Positions 54,247 through 63,886 of a DNA stretch of 64,000 nt are shown one piece after another. The notes under the pieces were generated by a model that did not search any database, had not been told where the DNA came from, and saw nothing but the letters and a program-made list of their open reading frames with translations. The position numbers and the translations under genes are program-made. Source of the stretch: Clostridiales bacterium (lineage in GTDB: Bacteria; Bacillota; Clostridia; Clostridiales; Clostridiaceae); assembly GCA_012519845.1 (NCBI GenBank), contig JAAYPK010000102.1, positions 1 through 64,000 of the forward strand. Reading direction: 5' to 3'. The number at the start of each line of letters is the position of its first letter. Positions within the stretch are counted from its first letter, which is position 1.

Positions 54247-54933
54247 TTAGTATAAATTTATTTCTATTCTTTCTAATTTAGCTATTACACTTATATTATT
54301 CAATTCTGTAGTTTCTGTTAACATATTTCCATTGTTACTTACTAATAATATCTTAGAATTCCCTAATACTTTAATTTGTCTAATTACTCTTTCTCCTTTA
54401 TTCTCCAACAAATAAATACCATTGTTTGTTACTTCCTTTACTAAATGAGCAAAAGCAATATCTCCTTCCATCATTCTAAAGCCTAACATATCATTATCTT
54501 GAATTTTAATATATAGAACTTTATCAACAGGATATCCTTCAACTTTATTAGAATGAATTGGAAGCTCCCTATATCCTAATTTTGATTTTAAGGAATAATC
54601 GTAGATACTAACATTTTTTAATACTGAAGAAAAAGCATCAGTCCAAAGCTCTGAAGTTTCTCCTAATGTTTTAACAACTTTCTTTTTATCTTGAAATTTA
54701 TTTTCTTTTTCTTCTTTTTCTAAGGCTTCATCAGTTACCACCATATTTATTTCTTTTAGGTCTACTTTTAAGATTTTAGAAGCTTTTTCGATATAACTTT
54801 CTTGAACAATCCTTTTACCAATTTCCACTTCATTAATAAATTTTTCAGAAACACCAAGCTTTTTAGCCAAATTCTTTTGCGTAACTCCTGCTTTAAGTCT
54901 AGCACTTTTCAGAGTTTCCCCTACCCTACTCAC
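54247..54933 (-). CDS. XRE-family regulator with a LexA/CI-like C-terminal domain
   Basis: A 228-residue protein. The N-terminal XRE helix-turn-helix covers about residues 4-60 (LKSARLKAGVTQKNLAKKLG). After a charged linker, the C-terminal half (about 130-228) has the S24 peptidase-like fold pattern, with QDNDMLGFRMMEGDIAFAH and GERVIRQI at the positions that in LexA/CI carry the catalytic Ser and Lys; both appear replaced (Asn/Asp and Arg), so self-cleavage is unlikely. It starts 2 bases after the DUF3783 gene and ends the murI group. Target genes unknown. Confidence 0.83.
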   Translation of the reverse strand: MSRVGETLKSARLKAGVTQKNLAKKLGVSEKFINEVEIGKRIVQESYIEKASKILKVDLKEINMVVTDEALEKEEKENKFQDKKKVVKTLGETSELWTDAFSSVLKNVSIYDYSLKSKLGYRELPIHSNKVEGYPVDKVLYIKIQDNDMLGFRMMEGDIAFAHLVKEVTNNGIYLLENKGERVIRQIKVLGNSKILLVSNNGNMLTETTELNNISVIAKLERIEINLY

Positions 54934-54935
54934 AA

Positions 54936-55301
54936 TTATCTTCCTTTCTTTTGATTATTTGCCCATTCTTTTTCTTCAATAAGATGATTAATAAGATATG
55001 CAAAACTCCAATTCCTAGAAATAGGTGTAACAACAGCTAATATACCATCTTTTGTAATAGTTCTAATATCCTTTACACCCTTCTTTACTGAAGAATCATC
55101 ATAATTGTTAAATAATAGTACCTTCTCATCTGGCACATCTTTACTTACTACCTCAATCTTTAACCCCTCTACAATATCTTTAATTTTCATAGAAGTCATT
55201 TCTTTTGAAATTATTTTTACCTTGTGATTTAAATTTTCTAATTTAGAAATTTCTTCTGCTGATAGACCATAAGCTAAAATACACTTATTATTACTTAACA
55301 T
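54936..55301 (-). CDS. DUF3783-family protein
   Basis: A 121-residue protein matching the clostridial DUF3783 pattern: an N-terminal alpha/beta part (CILAYGLSAEEISKLENL) and a C-terminal VLLFNNYDDSSVKKGVKDI followed by GILAVVTPISRNWSFAYLINHLIEE. No catalytic motif is seen and no function is known. It lies between ppiB (13-base gap) and the XRE regulator (2-base gap), so it belongs to the same operon. Confidence 0.8.
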   Translation of the reverse strand: MLSNNKCILAYGLSAEEISKLENLNHKVKIISKEMTSMKIKDIVEGLKIEVVSKDVPDEKVLLFNNYDDSSVKKGVKDIRTITKDGILAVVTPISRNWSFAYLINHLIEEKEWANNQKKGR

Positions 55302-55314
55302 ATTTTTCTCCCTT

Positions 55315-55836
55315 TTATTCTATAATTTCTGGCTCATTATATTTTACTCCAAAGGTTTCAACTTCAACCTTCTTAATAACCTGATCCTCATAAGGTCTGT
55401 CTTGATAATCTGTTTTTACATTTACTATATTATCAACCACTTCTATTCCTTCAATTACCTTACCAAAGGAAGCATATTGTCCATCTAAATGTGGTGCATC
55501 TGCAACCATAATAAAGAATTGGCTACCTGCTGAATTGGGATCCATTGTTCTTGCCATTGACAAAACACCTCTTGAATGATTTAAATCATTTTTAAATCCA
55601 TTTCTTGTGAATTCTCCTTTTATACTATACCCTGGTCCACCAGTTCCATTTCCATCAGGGCATCCACCTTGAATCATAAATCCTGGGATTACTCTATGAA
55701 ATATTATTCCATCATAAAAGCCTCTATTTATTAGATCAATAAAATTATTTACTGTATTAGGTGCTATTTCTGGATATAGCTCTGCCTTAATAACTCCTCC
55801 ATCATTCATGGTTATTGTTACTATTGGATTTGTCAT
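55315..55836 (-). CDS. ppiB: Peptidyl-prolyl cis-trans isomerase (cyclophilin)
   Basis: A 173-residue cytoplasmic cyclophilin that speeds proline isomerisation in folding proteins. Active-site stretches FHRVIPGFMIQGGCPDGNGTGGPGY, shown here in part (FHRVIPGFMIQGG), SMARTMDPNSAGSQFFI and LDGQYASFGKV are present. There is no signal peptide. The ATG at 55836 follows AAAGGTGG; the longer open frame runs into the end of murI, 18 bases upstream, showing tight linkage. Confidence 0.93.
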   Translation of the reverse strand: MTNPIVTITMNDGGVIKAELYPEIAPNTVNNFIDLINRGFYDGIIFHRVIPGFMIQGGCPDGNGTGGPGYSIKGEFTRNGFKNDLNHSRGVLSMARTMDPNSAGSQFFIMVADAPHLDGQYASFGKVIEGIEVVDNIVNVKTDYQDRPYEDQVIKKVEVETFGVKYNEPEIIE

Positions 55837-55854
55837 GTTTTTTCCACCTTTCAT

Positions 55855-56628
55855 TTAACTAAATAATAATTTATTTGAGATATTAATAATATCATCTCCT
55901 GGAAGAGAATTATATATATCTATTTTTCCTTTTTCATTAGAATTGCTTATTAAATCAGCCTCAATTAACCTTCTTTTAAGTTCCCTGCAAGTTCCCATAC
56001 CCCCATCTATAATAGGAATATCATCACCAACAATTTCTTGAATTGTATCCTTAATAAAAGGATAATGAGTGCATCCTAATACTATTGCCCCTATTTCATC
56101 ACTATTATAGTATTTGTATTTTTCTCTAATATATTCCTTTAATTCTACACTGCTAAAGTTTCCAGCCTCAATAAACTCCATAAGACCTGCACAAGGCATA
56201 GGAATAATCTTTGCTTCATTTTTAAATCTATTTATTAAATTATTAAATTTTTCTTCTTTTATCGTCATTGGAGTAGCCATTATTATTATAGCTTTATTTG
56301 TATTTAATTTAACAGCAGGCTTAACTGCCGGCTCAATACCAACTATAGGAACATCAGGATAATCTAGCCTTAGACTAGCTACAGCTGCGCTTGTTGCAGT
56401 ATTACATGCAATAACTAATGCCTTAGCTCCCTTTTTTAATAGAAATTCTACAGCTTTATATGTAAGCTCCTTTACCTCTAATACATTTTTGATTCCATAG
56501 GGTGCATTTTTTGAATCTCCAAAATATATATAATTTTCATTAGGCATTATTTCAAGTGCTGATTTCAAAACACTTAATCCACCTACTCCCGAATCAAAAA
56601 AACCTATAGGCATACTTCTCTTGTCCAA
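55855..56628 (-). CDS. murI: Glutamate racemase
   Basis: A 257-residue racemase that supplies D-glutamate for peptidoglycan. Both catalytic cysteines are visible: IACNTATSAA and VLGCTHYPFI, with the N-terminal GFFDSGVGGLSV and YFGDSKNAPYG. The start is taken as TTG at 56628, 7 bases after GGAGGG; an upstream in-frame TTG lies before the ribosome site and the first ATG is six codons inside. First gene of the murI-ppiB-DUF3783-XRE group. Confidence 0.93.
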   Translation of the reverse strand: MDKRSMPIGFFDSGVGGLSVLKSALEIMPNENYIYFGDSKNAPYGIKNVLEVKELTYKAVEFLLKKGAKALVIACNTATSAAVASLRLDYPDVPIVGIEPAVKPAVKLNTNKAIIIMATPMTIKEEKFNNLINRFKNEAKIIPMPCAGLMEFIEAGNFSSVELKEYIREKYKYYNSDEIGAIVLGCTHYPFIKDTIQEIVGDDIPIIDGGMGTCRELKRRLIEADLISNSNEKGKIDIYNSLPGDDIINISNKLLFS

Positions 56629-56718
56629 GATATATCCCTCCAATTTAATTACTCTATTATTTATTTTATAACTTTAATCTTAATAAATCCATATTTATTA
56701 TAAGATAGTATAAATATA

Positions 56719-56747
56719 TTGACATTATCATACCTATATAATAGAAT
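56719..56747 (+). promoter_or_regulatory. glnA promoter with downstream TTCGAA repeats
   Basis: TTGACA (56719-56724) and TAGAAT (56742-56747) with a 17-base spacer. Two copies of the palindrome TTCGAA (56780-56785 and 56790-56795) lie one helical turn apart about 35 bases downstream, a possible operator in the 100-base leader. Confidence 0.6.
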
Positions 56748-56850
56748 TCAAGTGTGTTACGAAAGTTGTATTAATTTTATTCGAAATTGTTCGAATTGGG
56801 GAAAGGATGTGAAAAGTTCTTCTATATTTATTTTAGGAGAATGATTAATT

Positions 56851-58752
56851 ATGAATAATAAATTAATTTATACTTTACCAAAAAGTAATCATAGTGATGA
56901 GGAGATAAAATCATTCTTAACTTCTCACCCTGAAATCAAATTCATTTCATTTGTAGGTATTGACCTTGCTGGTAATGCTACTGATGAAAAAATACCTGTT
57001 AAATTATTTTTAGAAGATCTAGATTCATTTTTACATGGTGTTGCTGTTCAAACAGATGGCTCATCTGTAGTATTACCTGAAATAGCTACTCTTAATAATG
57101 CAAAAGTCGATATGATAGCAGACTTAAATTGTACATGGTTTGTTGACTACAATTACGATAATATTGACTCACAAACTAACAAACCTGTTGGTACTCTTAG
57201 AATTCCTTGCTTCTTATATCATGACAACAAGCCTGTTGATTCCAGACATATACTTACTTCAGCAATTAGCACATTTAAAGAAGAATTAAATAAAATATTT
57301 GAAACAAAGCCTGAAATATTAAAAAACTATGGTATAACAAAAAATGACATAGAAGATATAGTTATTACATCAGCTACAGAATTAGAATTTTGGGTTAAAA
57401 CCCCTAATGACGTTGCTGAAATTGAAGAATTATCAACTTCTCAAGTATTACATGAACACTATTGGACTAGAACTAAAGGTGTTGTACGAACTGCTTTAGA
57501 GCAAACCTTAGAACTTATGGAACTTTATGATTTTGAACCTGAAATGGGACATAAAGAAGTTGGAGGCGTAAGAGCTAAATTAGATTCATCTGGTAACTTT
57601 AATCATATAATGGAACAACTTGAAGTAGATTGGAAATTCTCTGATGCAATTCAAACTGCTGATAATGAATTATTTGCAAAAATAATAGTTCAAGAGACCT
57701 TTAGAAGAAATGGACTTGATGTTACTTTTATGCCAAAACCAATTGACGGTGTTGCTGGATCCGGAATGCATGTTCATTTAGGTGTAAGCTTAAAATTAAC
57801 AAATGGAAAGAGAATAAATCTATTCCAAGCAACAAAAGATGACTTCCTAAGTATTATAGGTTATGGAGCTATTATGGGAGTTCTTAAAAATTATGAAGTT
57901 ATGAATCCATTTATTTCTTCAACAAATAACTCATTAAAAAGACTTAGACCAGGATTTGAAGCTCCAATTTGTATAGTTACTTCTTTAGGCCTTAGTCCAA
58001 GTAATCCATCAAGAAATAGATCAGTATTAATTGGATTAATTAGAGATTTAGCTAATCCTCTAGCTACAAGATTTGAATTACGTTCACCAAATCCGCACTC
58101 AAATGCTTACATTACAATGGCTGTATCATATTTAGCTATGCTAGATGGAATAATTTACGCTGTTAATAGTAACAAAGATGAAAGTGAGCTTTTGAAAGAA
58201 TTATCTAAAAAAGCTGGAGAAGATGCTGATTATCTAGAAAAAGATAGAGCATATAGAAGTGAAGAAGATGTATTTGAACACTTCACAGAAGAAGAGAGAG
58301 ATGCTTATTTTGGTAAAGCACCAGCAACAGTTTATGAAAATCTTGAAGCCATTAATAAATATTCTGATAAGATAGAAGTTCTTAAGAGAAATTCTGTTAT
58401 GACAGATCAGATTATTAATAGCTACAAAATAGGTGCACTTGAAAAATGGACAACTGAAATTAGTTCAAGAGTTATAAATAGTTTCATAGATGAAGTAAGA
58501 TCTTATAAACAATTACATTGTATAAATAAAGCACTAGATCTTGATGTGTCAAATTGGATGAAAATTGATGAATTAAGACATTACTTAATGAAAGATACTT
58601 ATACAGCAAATAGCTTATTTTCACGTATTAAAAATGCTATAAGTGAAAAAAATTATTTAGAAGCTTCAAATCTTTACTTAGAAGCAGAAGAGAAAATGGA
58701 AGAATTAAGAAACCTTTATACTGCATATAAGAAAAATTTATTAGATATCTAA
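56851..58752 (+). CDS. glnA: Glutamine synthetase, long clostridial form
   Basis: A 633-residue enzyme joining ammonia to glutamate. The beta-grasp part (about 30-130; FVGIDLAGN, QTDGSSVVLP) and catalytic part (about 150-480; LEFWV, HKEVGGVRAKLD, GVAGSGMHVHLGVSL, RNRSVLIGLIRDLANPLATR shown within NPLATRFELRSPNPHSN) match GSI, but the chain is about 190 residues longer than classic GSI because of a helical C-terminal extension (about 480-633), as in other clostridial long GlnA proteins. The ATG at 56851 lies 10 bases after AGGAGA. It has its own promoter and terminator. Confidence 0.9.
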   Translation: MNNKLIYTLPKSNHSDEEIKSFLTSHPEIKFISFVGIDLAGNATDEKIPVKLFLEDLDSFLHGVAVQTDGSSVVLPEIATLNNAKVDMIADLNCTWFVDYNYDNIDSQTNKPVGTLRIPCFLYHDNKPVDSRHILTSAISTFKEELNKIFETKPEILKNYGITKNDIEDIVITSATELEFWVKTPNDVAEIEELSTSQVLHEHYWTRTKGVVRTALEQTLELMELYDFEPEMGHKEVGGVRAKLDSSGNFNHIMEQLEVDWKFSDAIQTADNELFAKIIVQETFRRNGLDVTFMPKPIDGVAGSGMHVHLGVSLKLTNGKRINLFQATKDDFLSIIGYGAIMGVLKNYEVMNPFISSTNNSLKRLRPGFEAPICIVTSLGLSPSNPSRNRSVLIGLIRDLANPLATRFELRSPNPHSNAYITMAVSYLAMLDGIIYAVNSNKDESELLKELSKKAGEDADYLEKDRAYRSEEDVFEHFTEEERDAYFGKAPATVYENLEAINKYSDKIEVLKRNSVMTDQIINSYKIGALEKWTTEISSRVINSFIDEVRSYKQLHCINKALDLDVSNWMKIDELRHYLMKDTYTANSLFSRIKNAISEKNYLEASNLYLEAEEKMEELRNLYTAYKKNLLDI

Positions 58753-58759
58753 TAATTAT

Positions 58760-58788
58760 AGAAAGCGCCTAAATGGTGCTTTCTTTTT
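58760..58788 (+). terminator. glnA terminator (bidirectional)
   Basis: AGAAAGCGCC (58760-58769) pairs with GGTGCTTTCT (58775-58784) around TAAAT, followed by a T run; it also serves the convergent small gene. Confidence 0.85.
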
Positions 58789-58789
58789 A

Positions 58790-59077
58790 TTAATAACAAT
58801 ATGAAAACTTTTTTGTAATGCTTATGTCTAGTGGCAATTCTCTTACTACATCCTGTTTTATTTCCTTTTTAATACTAATTGGAGTATTTTCAATAATATA
58901 TTCTGCTTCTTTATAGCTATTAGCTTTAAAAACAATGGTCCATCCATTTCTATCATATTTGCCTGCACACATTATATATCTATCATCAACGGAATCAGAT
59001 ATTCCTTTATCAACTATTAAACTTCTAACTTCCCCTATATTTTTTAGATTTAATTTAACAAAGATATTATTTTGCAT
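58790..59077 (-). CDS. Small unknown protein with LexA-type boxes in its promoter
   Basis: A 95-residue soluble protein that I do not recognise. It has no signal peptide or membrane segment; the sequence suggests a small alpha/beta domain (NIFVKLNLKNIGEVRSLI, NGWTIVFKANSYKEAEYII). GGAGGTG precedes the ATG. The promoter (59116-59144) carries a perfect GAAC-N4-GTTC box in its spacer and a near-perfect second copy after the -10, which is the pattern of LexA-controlled SOS genes in Gram-positive bacteria. A damage-induced role is therefore inferred; what it does is unknown. Confidence 0.75.
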   Translation of the reverse strand: MQNNIFVKLNLKNIGEVRSLIVDKGISDSVDDRYIMCAGKYDRNGWTIVFKANSYKEAEYIIENTPISIKKEIKQDVVRELPLDISITKKFSYCY

Positions 59078-59093
59078 ATTTACACCTCCATAA

Positions 59094-59105
59094 GAACATT
59101 TGTTT
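59094..59105. promoter_or_regulatory. Second LexA-like box (one mismatch)
   Basis: GAACATTTGTTT, differing from GAAC-N4-GTTC only in the last base. It lies between the -10 box and the ribosome site of the 95-residue gene and shares AAGAACATTTGTT with the upstream box. Confidence 0.5.
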
Positions 59106-59115
59106 GTATATATTT

Positions 59116-59144
59116 ATTGTATAGAACATTTGTTCTTATGTCAA
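59116..59144 (-). promoter_or_regulatory. Promoter of the 95-residue gene with LexA-like box in the spacer
   Basis: TTGACA (59144-59139) and TACAAT (59121-59116) with a 17-base spacer. The spacer contains GAACATTTGTTC at 59124-59135, a full match to the Gram-positive SOS box GAAC-N4-GTTC, so LexA binding would block polymerase. Confidence 0.7.
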
Positions 59145-59200
59145 TATAAAAAAATATTATTTTACTTTCATAGTTTTTACTTTATTAAATCATAAATATA

Positions 59201-59241
59201 AGAGCCATTGCTTAGGGATTTTTATCCTTAAGCAATAGCTC
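59201..59241 (-). terminator. Hairpin after carB (second copy of a dispersed hairpin)
   Basis: AGAGCCATTGCTTA pairs with TAAGCAATAGCTCT around GGGATTTTTATCC (59201-59241), 17 bases after the carB stop. The T run on the minus strand is weak. It closely resembles the hairpin at 25974-26013. Confidence 0.65.
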
Positions 59242-59257
59242 TTTTAACTTCTTGTAA

Positions 59258-62200
59258 TTATTCTCCTAAATTAAATATTTCTAAATCTTTCTTACTTTCA
59301 AGGCCTTCTTCCTTAACATCTACAATAGCTCTAAAAGTATCTAAAGCAGTTATTACACCTATATTTCTTTCAACTGCTGTTCTTCTAATTAAGAAACCAT
59401 CTCTCTTAGAATCATTTGCTTTATTTGGAGTATTAATTACTAAATCAACTTCCTTATTCTTAACAACATCTAATATATTTGGTTTTTCTTCTTCAAGCTT
59501 TCTTACAGGAGTTACATCAACACCAGCATCTTGTAATAGCTTGCAAGTTCCTTCTGTTGCAATAAATTTATATCCAAGCTTAGCTAATCTTACTGCCATT
59601 GGTAAGAATTCTGCCTTATTGTGTTTATTTATAGTAGCTAGTATATTTCCTTTACCTGGTAGCATATTAGCTGCAACAAATCCTTTATATAGTGCTTCGT
59701 TTAATGTTCTACCAACACCAAGTACCTCACCAGTAGATCTCATTTCTGGTCCTAATGAAACCTCAACATTTGGTAACTTTTGTGTTGAGAACACTGGAAC
59801 CTTAACTGCTACAAGATCCTTTGGTTCTTTATATACGTCTACTCCATATCCTAAATCAACAAGCTTTTCACCAAGCATAACTCTTGTTGCAATATCAACT
59901 ATTGGAACCCCACTTACCTTACTTATATATGGAACTGTTCTTGATGCTCTTGGGTTAACTTCAATTACATATAACTTTCCTTCAAATTCAATAAATTGAA
60001 TATTTATCATTCCGTTTATTCCAATTTCTAAAGCAAGCTTCTTTGTATATTCTAATACCTTATCCTTAATTTCTTTACTAATATTTTGACTTGGATACAT
60101 AGTAACACTATCTCCAGAGTGAACTCCTGCTCTTTCTAAATGTTCCATTATACCAGGTATTAATACATTCTCACCATCTGAAATAGCATCAACTTCTATT
60201 TCTCTACCCATTAAATATTTGTCAATTAATATTGGATTCTTCTTATCTTTCGCAAATGCATTTTCAAGGTAGAAAGTTAACTCTTCTTCATCATGAGTTA
60301 TTTCCATTCCTTGACCACCAATTACATAAGAAGGTCTAACTAAAACAGGGAATCCTAATCTTCTAGCTTCATCTAATCCTTCTTCAAGTGACCAAATTCC
60401 TTTACCCTTAGGTCTTGAAATACCTAACTTTTCAAGTAATTCATCAAATTTTTCTCTATCTTCTGCCATATCTATTTGCTCTGCAGTTGTTCCTAAAGTT
60501 GGAATATTCTTTTCCTTTAAGAAGTTTGCAAGCTTAATAGCTGTTTGACCACCAAATTGTAAGATTACTCCATCTGGATTTTCCTTCTCAATTATATTTA
60601 ATACATCTTCTTCTGTTAAAGGCTCAAAATATAATTTATCTGATATATTGAAATCTGTACTTACTGTTTCTGGATTATTATTGATTATTATTGTTTCTAT
60701 TCCTAATTTCTTTAATGCCATTACACAGTGAACTGAAGCATAATCAAATTCAATACCTTGACCTATTCTTATTGGTCCTGAACCTATAACAACTACCTTT
60801 TTATTGTTAGAAACTTCAACTTCATCATATTGTTCATAAGTTGAATAATAATATGGAGATACAGCTTCAAATTCACCAGCACATGTATCAACCATTTTAT
60901 AAGTTGGTTTAATGTTCCAAATGTCTCTTAATCTATTAATATCTTCAGGAGAAACCTTAAGCATATCAGCTATAGCCTTATCTGAAAATCCTTTCTTTTT
61001 AAGGTTATGCAACCATTCCTTATCTAAATCATCAATTTTGCTTAATTTTAATCTTTGCTCTTCTTCAACAATCCATTTGAATTTTTCTATGAAGAATATA
61101 TCTATTCCTGTTATTTTAGCTACTCTATCAACTCTATAGTCACGTCTAAGCATTTCAGCTAAAGCAAATAGCCTTTCATCATCTGGAGCTACTACTCTTT
61201 CCTTTAATTCTTGCATGCTTAATTCTTTAAATTTTGGATGATCTAATGAATATTTTCCTATTTCTAAGCTTCTTATTCCCTTTAATAATGCCTGTTCAAG
61301 ATTAGCTCCTATAGCCATAACTTCTCCTGTAGCCATCATTTTTGTTCCAAGCTCTCTATCTGCTCCAAAGAACTTATCAAATGGCCATTTAGGGATTTTA
61401 CATACTACATAATCAAGAGCTGGCTCAAAGCAAGCATATGTTTTACCAGTTACAGCATTTACTATTTCATCTAATCCATATCCTAAAGATATTTTTGTAG
61501 CAAGCTTAGCAATTGGATAACCTGTTGCTTTAGATGCTAAAGCCGAACTTCTTGATACTCTTGGATTAATTTCTATTACTGCATATTCAAAAGAATTTGG
61601 ATTTAATGAAAACTGAACATTACATCCACCTTCAATACCTACAGCATTAATTATATTTATTGAAGCAGTTCTAAGCATTTGATATTCTTTATCTGATAAT
61701 GTTTGAGATGGAGCTACAACTATACTATCTCCTGTATGTATTCCTACTGGGTCAATATTTTCCATATTACATACTGTAATGCAGTTTCCATAAGAATCTC
61801 TCATTACTTCATATTCTACTTCTTTCCAACCCTTTACTGATTTTTCAAGAAGCACCTGTCCTATAGAACTTAATTGTAATCCTGATTCTAATATTTCTAC
61901 TAATTCTTTTTCATTATTAGCTATTCCGCCACCAGTTCCTCCTAGTGTATAAGCCGGTCTTACAATTACTGGATAACCTATTTTTTTAGCATAATCTAAC
62001 CCAGCTTGTAAGTCAGTTATTATTTCTGATTCAATAACAGGTTCATTGATTCTATTCATCATATCTCTGAATAGTTCTCTATCTTCACCTTCTTTAATTG
62101 ATTCAATTGAAGTACCAATTACTCTAACGTTATATTTATCTAGAATTCCTTTGTCATATAATTCTACTGCAAGATTAAGTCCTGTTTGACCTCCCATTCC

Positions 62201-62464
62201 TGCAAGTAAGCTATCTGGTCTTTCTTTTGCAATTACCTTTTCAACAAATTCTATTGTAAGTGGCTCTAAATATATTTTATCTGCTACTTCCTTATCTGTC
62301 ATAATTGTAGCTGGATTGGAATTTATTAATACAACCTCTATTCCTTCTTCTTTAAGAGCTTGACAAGCTTGTGTTCCTGAATAATCAAATTCTGCAGCCT
62401 GACCTATAATAATAGGACCAGATCCTATAACTAAAACCTTTTTTATATCTTTATTTAATGGCAT
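59258..62464 (-). CDS. carB: Carbamoyl-phosphate synthase large subunit
   Basis: A 1068-residue enzyme making carbamoyl phosphate from bicarbonate, ammonia and two ATP for pyrimidines and arginine. Two homologous ATP-grasp halves are visible: [20 protein letters not shown] and [47 protein letters not shown] and [18 protein letters not shown]. The C-terminal MGS-like allosteric domain (about 935-1068; [11 protein letters not shown]) is where UMP and other effectors bind. It starts 11 bases after carA and shares its PyrR-type leader. Confidence 0.95.
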   Translation of the reverse strand: MPLNKDIKKVLVIGSGPIIIGQAAEFDYSGTQACQALKEEGIEVVLINSNPATIMTDKEVADKIYLEPLTIEFVEKVIAKERPDSLLAGMGGQTGLNLAVELYDKGILDKYNVRVIGTSIESIKEGEDRELFRDMMNRINEPVIESEIITDLQAGLDYAKKIGYPVIVRPAYTLGGTGGGIANNEKELVEILESGLQLSSIGQVLLEKSVKGWKEVEYEVMRDSYGNCITVCNMENIDPVGIHTGDSIVVAPSQTLSDKEYQMLRTASINIINAVGIEGGCNVQFSLNPNSFEYAVIEINPRVSRSSALASKATGYPIAKLATKISLGYGLDEIVNAVTGKTYACFEPALDYVVCKIPKWPFDKFFGADRELGTKMMATGEVMAIGANLEQALLKGIRSLEIGKYSLDHPKFKELSMQELKERVVAPDDERLFALAEMLRRDYRVDRVAKITGIDIFFIEKFKWIVEEEQRLKLSKIDDLDKEWLHNLKKKGFSDKAIADMLKVSPEDINRLRDIWNIKPTYKMVDTCAGEFEAVSPYYYSTYEQYDEVEVSNNKKVVVIGSGPIRIGQGIEFDYASVHCVMALKKLGIETIIINNNPETVSTDFNISDKLYFEPLTEEDVLNIIEKENPDGVILQFGGQTAIKLANFLKEKNIPTLGTTAEQIDMAEDREKFDELLEKLGISRPKGKGIWSLEEGLDEARRLGFPVLVRPSYVIGGQGMEITHDEEELTFYLENAFAKDKKNPILIDKYLMGREIEVDAISDGENVLIPGIMEHLERAGVHSGDSVTMYPSQNISKEIKDKVLEYTKKLALEIGINGMINIQFIEFEGKLYVIEVNPRASRTVPYISKVSGVPIVDIATRVMLGEKLVDLGYGVDVYKEPKDLVAVKVPVFSTQKLPNVEVSLGPEMRSTGEVLGVGRTLNEALYKGFVAANMLPGKGNILATINKHNKAEFLPMAVRLAKLGYKFIATEGTCKLLQDAGVDVTPVRKLEEEKPNILDVVKNKEVDLVINTPNKANDSKRDGFLIRRTAVERNIGVITALDTFRAIVDVKEEGLESKKDLEIFNLGE

Positions 62465-62475
62465 TTTCTTACCTC

Positions 62476-63525
62476 CTATAATGCGTATTCCATAAATTTA
62501 TCAAATATATATTCACTATCCTGTGGCCCTGCACATGCTTCTGGATGGAATTGAACTGAGAATATTGGTAATGATTTATGTTTCATACCTTCAACAGTTA
62601 CATCATTAATATTAGTATGAGTTATTATCATATCCTCTGGTAATTTTTCCACTACATATCCGTGATTTTGTGATGTTATTGTAACTTTATTAGTTTCTAA
62701 ATCTTTAACTGGATGATTGCATCCTCTATGACCAAACTTTAACTTTTTAGTTTCTCCACCTAAAGCTAATGCTAATAATTGATGTCCTAAGCATATTCCT
62801 GTAATAGGCTTTTTACCAATTAATTTTCTAATATTTTCTATTGCTTCTGGTAAATCTTCTGGATCTCCAGGACCATTTGATAAAAATACCAAATCTGGAT
62901 CTATAGCTAAAATTTCTTCTGCACTTACACTAGCTGGGAATACTGTTAATTTGCATCCTCTTTTTTTGAAACATCTTAATATGTTGTTTTTAACTCCAAA
63001 ATCGATAACAGCTACATGCTTTCCTTTACCTTCAATTGTATAAACTTTTTTAGTTGTTACTTCCTTAACTGCATCTCTATTTGAAAATCCATCTAACTTT
63101 TCCTTTATAGTTTCTTGATCTAATTCCTCTAATGCAATAATTCCCTTCATAGTCCCGTTATTTCTTAAAACTTTTGTTAAAGCTCTTGTGTCTATTCCTT
63201 CAAGTCCAACAATTTTATGAGCCTTTAAAAAAGTTTCTAATTCTAATTCACATCTAAAGTTATTTGGCATATTACATTTTTCTCTAACTATAAAACCTCT
63301 AACCTTTGGTGAATTAGATTCCATATCTTCAAGGTTTATTCCATAATTTCCTATTAAGGGATAAGTCATTGTTACAATTTGACCATAGTATGATGGATCA
63401 GTTAATACTTCTTGATATCCTGTCATACCTGTTGTAAATACAACTTCACCAACGCTATCTTTTAAATGTCCAAAGGCTTTTCCTTCAAACTCCATACCAT
63501 TTTCTAATATAAGCTTTGCTTTCAT
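62476..63525 (-). CDS. carA: Carbamoyl-phosphate synthase small subunit
   Basis: A 349-residue glutamine amidotransferase subunit that supplies ammonia to CarB. The N-terminal domain has [20 protein letters not shown]; the class I amidotransferase part has the nucleophile Cys in [15 protein letters not shown] and the His/Glu pair in [17 protein letters not shown] precedes the ATG. A PyrR-like RNA site and a short leader ORF lie upstream (63602-63744), indicating pyrimidine control; the absence of other pyr genes next to it is notable. Confidence 0.95.
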   Translation of the reverse strand: MKAKLILENGMEFEGKAFGHLKDSVGEVVFTTGMTGYQEVLTDPSYYGQIVTMTYPLIGNYGINLEDMESNSPKVRGFIVREKCNMPNNFRCELELETFLKAHKIVGLEGIDTRALTKVLRNNGTMKGIIALEELDQETIKEKLDGFSNRDAVKEVTTKKVYTIEGKGKHVAVIDFGVKNNILRCFKKRGCKLTVFPASVSAEEILAIDPDLVFLSNGPGDPEDLPEAIENIRKLIGKKPITGICLGHQLLALALGGETKKLKFGHRGCNHPVKDLETNKVTITSQNHGYVVEKLPEDMIITHTNINDVTVEGMKHKSLPIFSVQFHPEACAGPQDSEYIFDKFMEYAL

Positions 63526-63601
63526 GCTTAATCCTCCTATATCTATATATACAATCTACTATTTAATTTGCCGTACTAAAATTGCTTAAAAGAAAAGGAC
63601 A

Positions 63602-63712
63602 TTAAAGAGAATACAGATATTCTGCTCTCCTCACTATCCTATTATTAATAATATTATTTAATTTATTCTCTGTTAAACCTAAGTATTTGTTAAAAATATA
63701 TAATTTAACCAT
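63602..63712 (-). CDS. 36-codon leader ORF of carAB
   Basis: ATG at 63712 follows AAGGGAG by about 9 bases; TAA is at 63604-63602, 76 bases before carA. The peptide begins MVKLYIFNKYLGLTENK and ends AEYLYSL; it is basic, Leu/Asn/Tyr-rich and without a known domain. Its ribosome site forms the 3' edge of the PyrR-type element, and its last ten codons overlap a weak hairpin (AGAATA/TATTCT) followed by a T-rich stretch. PyrR binding could therefore control leader translation and, through it, carA expression. Whether the peptide itself matters cannot be told. Confidence 0.55.
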   Translation of the reverse strand: MVKLYIFNKYLGLTENKLNNIINNRIVRRAEYLYSL

Positions 63713-63721
63713 ATTTATTTA

Positions 63722-63744
63722 CTCCCTTCTAGCCTCTCTGGACT
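63722..63744 (-). promoter_or_regulatory. PyrR-type RNA-binding element in the carA leader
   Basis: AGTCCAGAGAGGCT (63744-63731) matches the conserved PyrR binding loop known from Bacillus pyr leaders; the following AGAAGGGAG (63730-63722) would pair with CTT-rich sequence on the 5' side and is also the ribosome site of the leader ORF. Protein binding when UMP is high is expected to reduce expression. Confidence 0.75.
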
Positions 63745-63781
63745 AAGTTAAAGTGTGTATTTTATTTTTACTCTACTGTTT

Positions 63782-63810
63782 ATTTTAATTAATGTAATAT
63801 TTCATGTCAA
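63782..63810 (-). promoter_or_regulatory. Promoter of the carAB operon
   Basis: TTGACA (63810-63805) and TAAAAT (63787-63782) with a 17-base spacer, about 30 bases before the PyrR element. It lies divergent to the PHP-domain gene. Confidence 0.65.
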
Positions 63811-63886
63811 GTGGTATATTTTGTTTTTATATTTATTTTATACAAGGTTATAATATTAATGAAACATATTTTAAGGAGGTTCTAAT

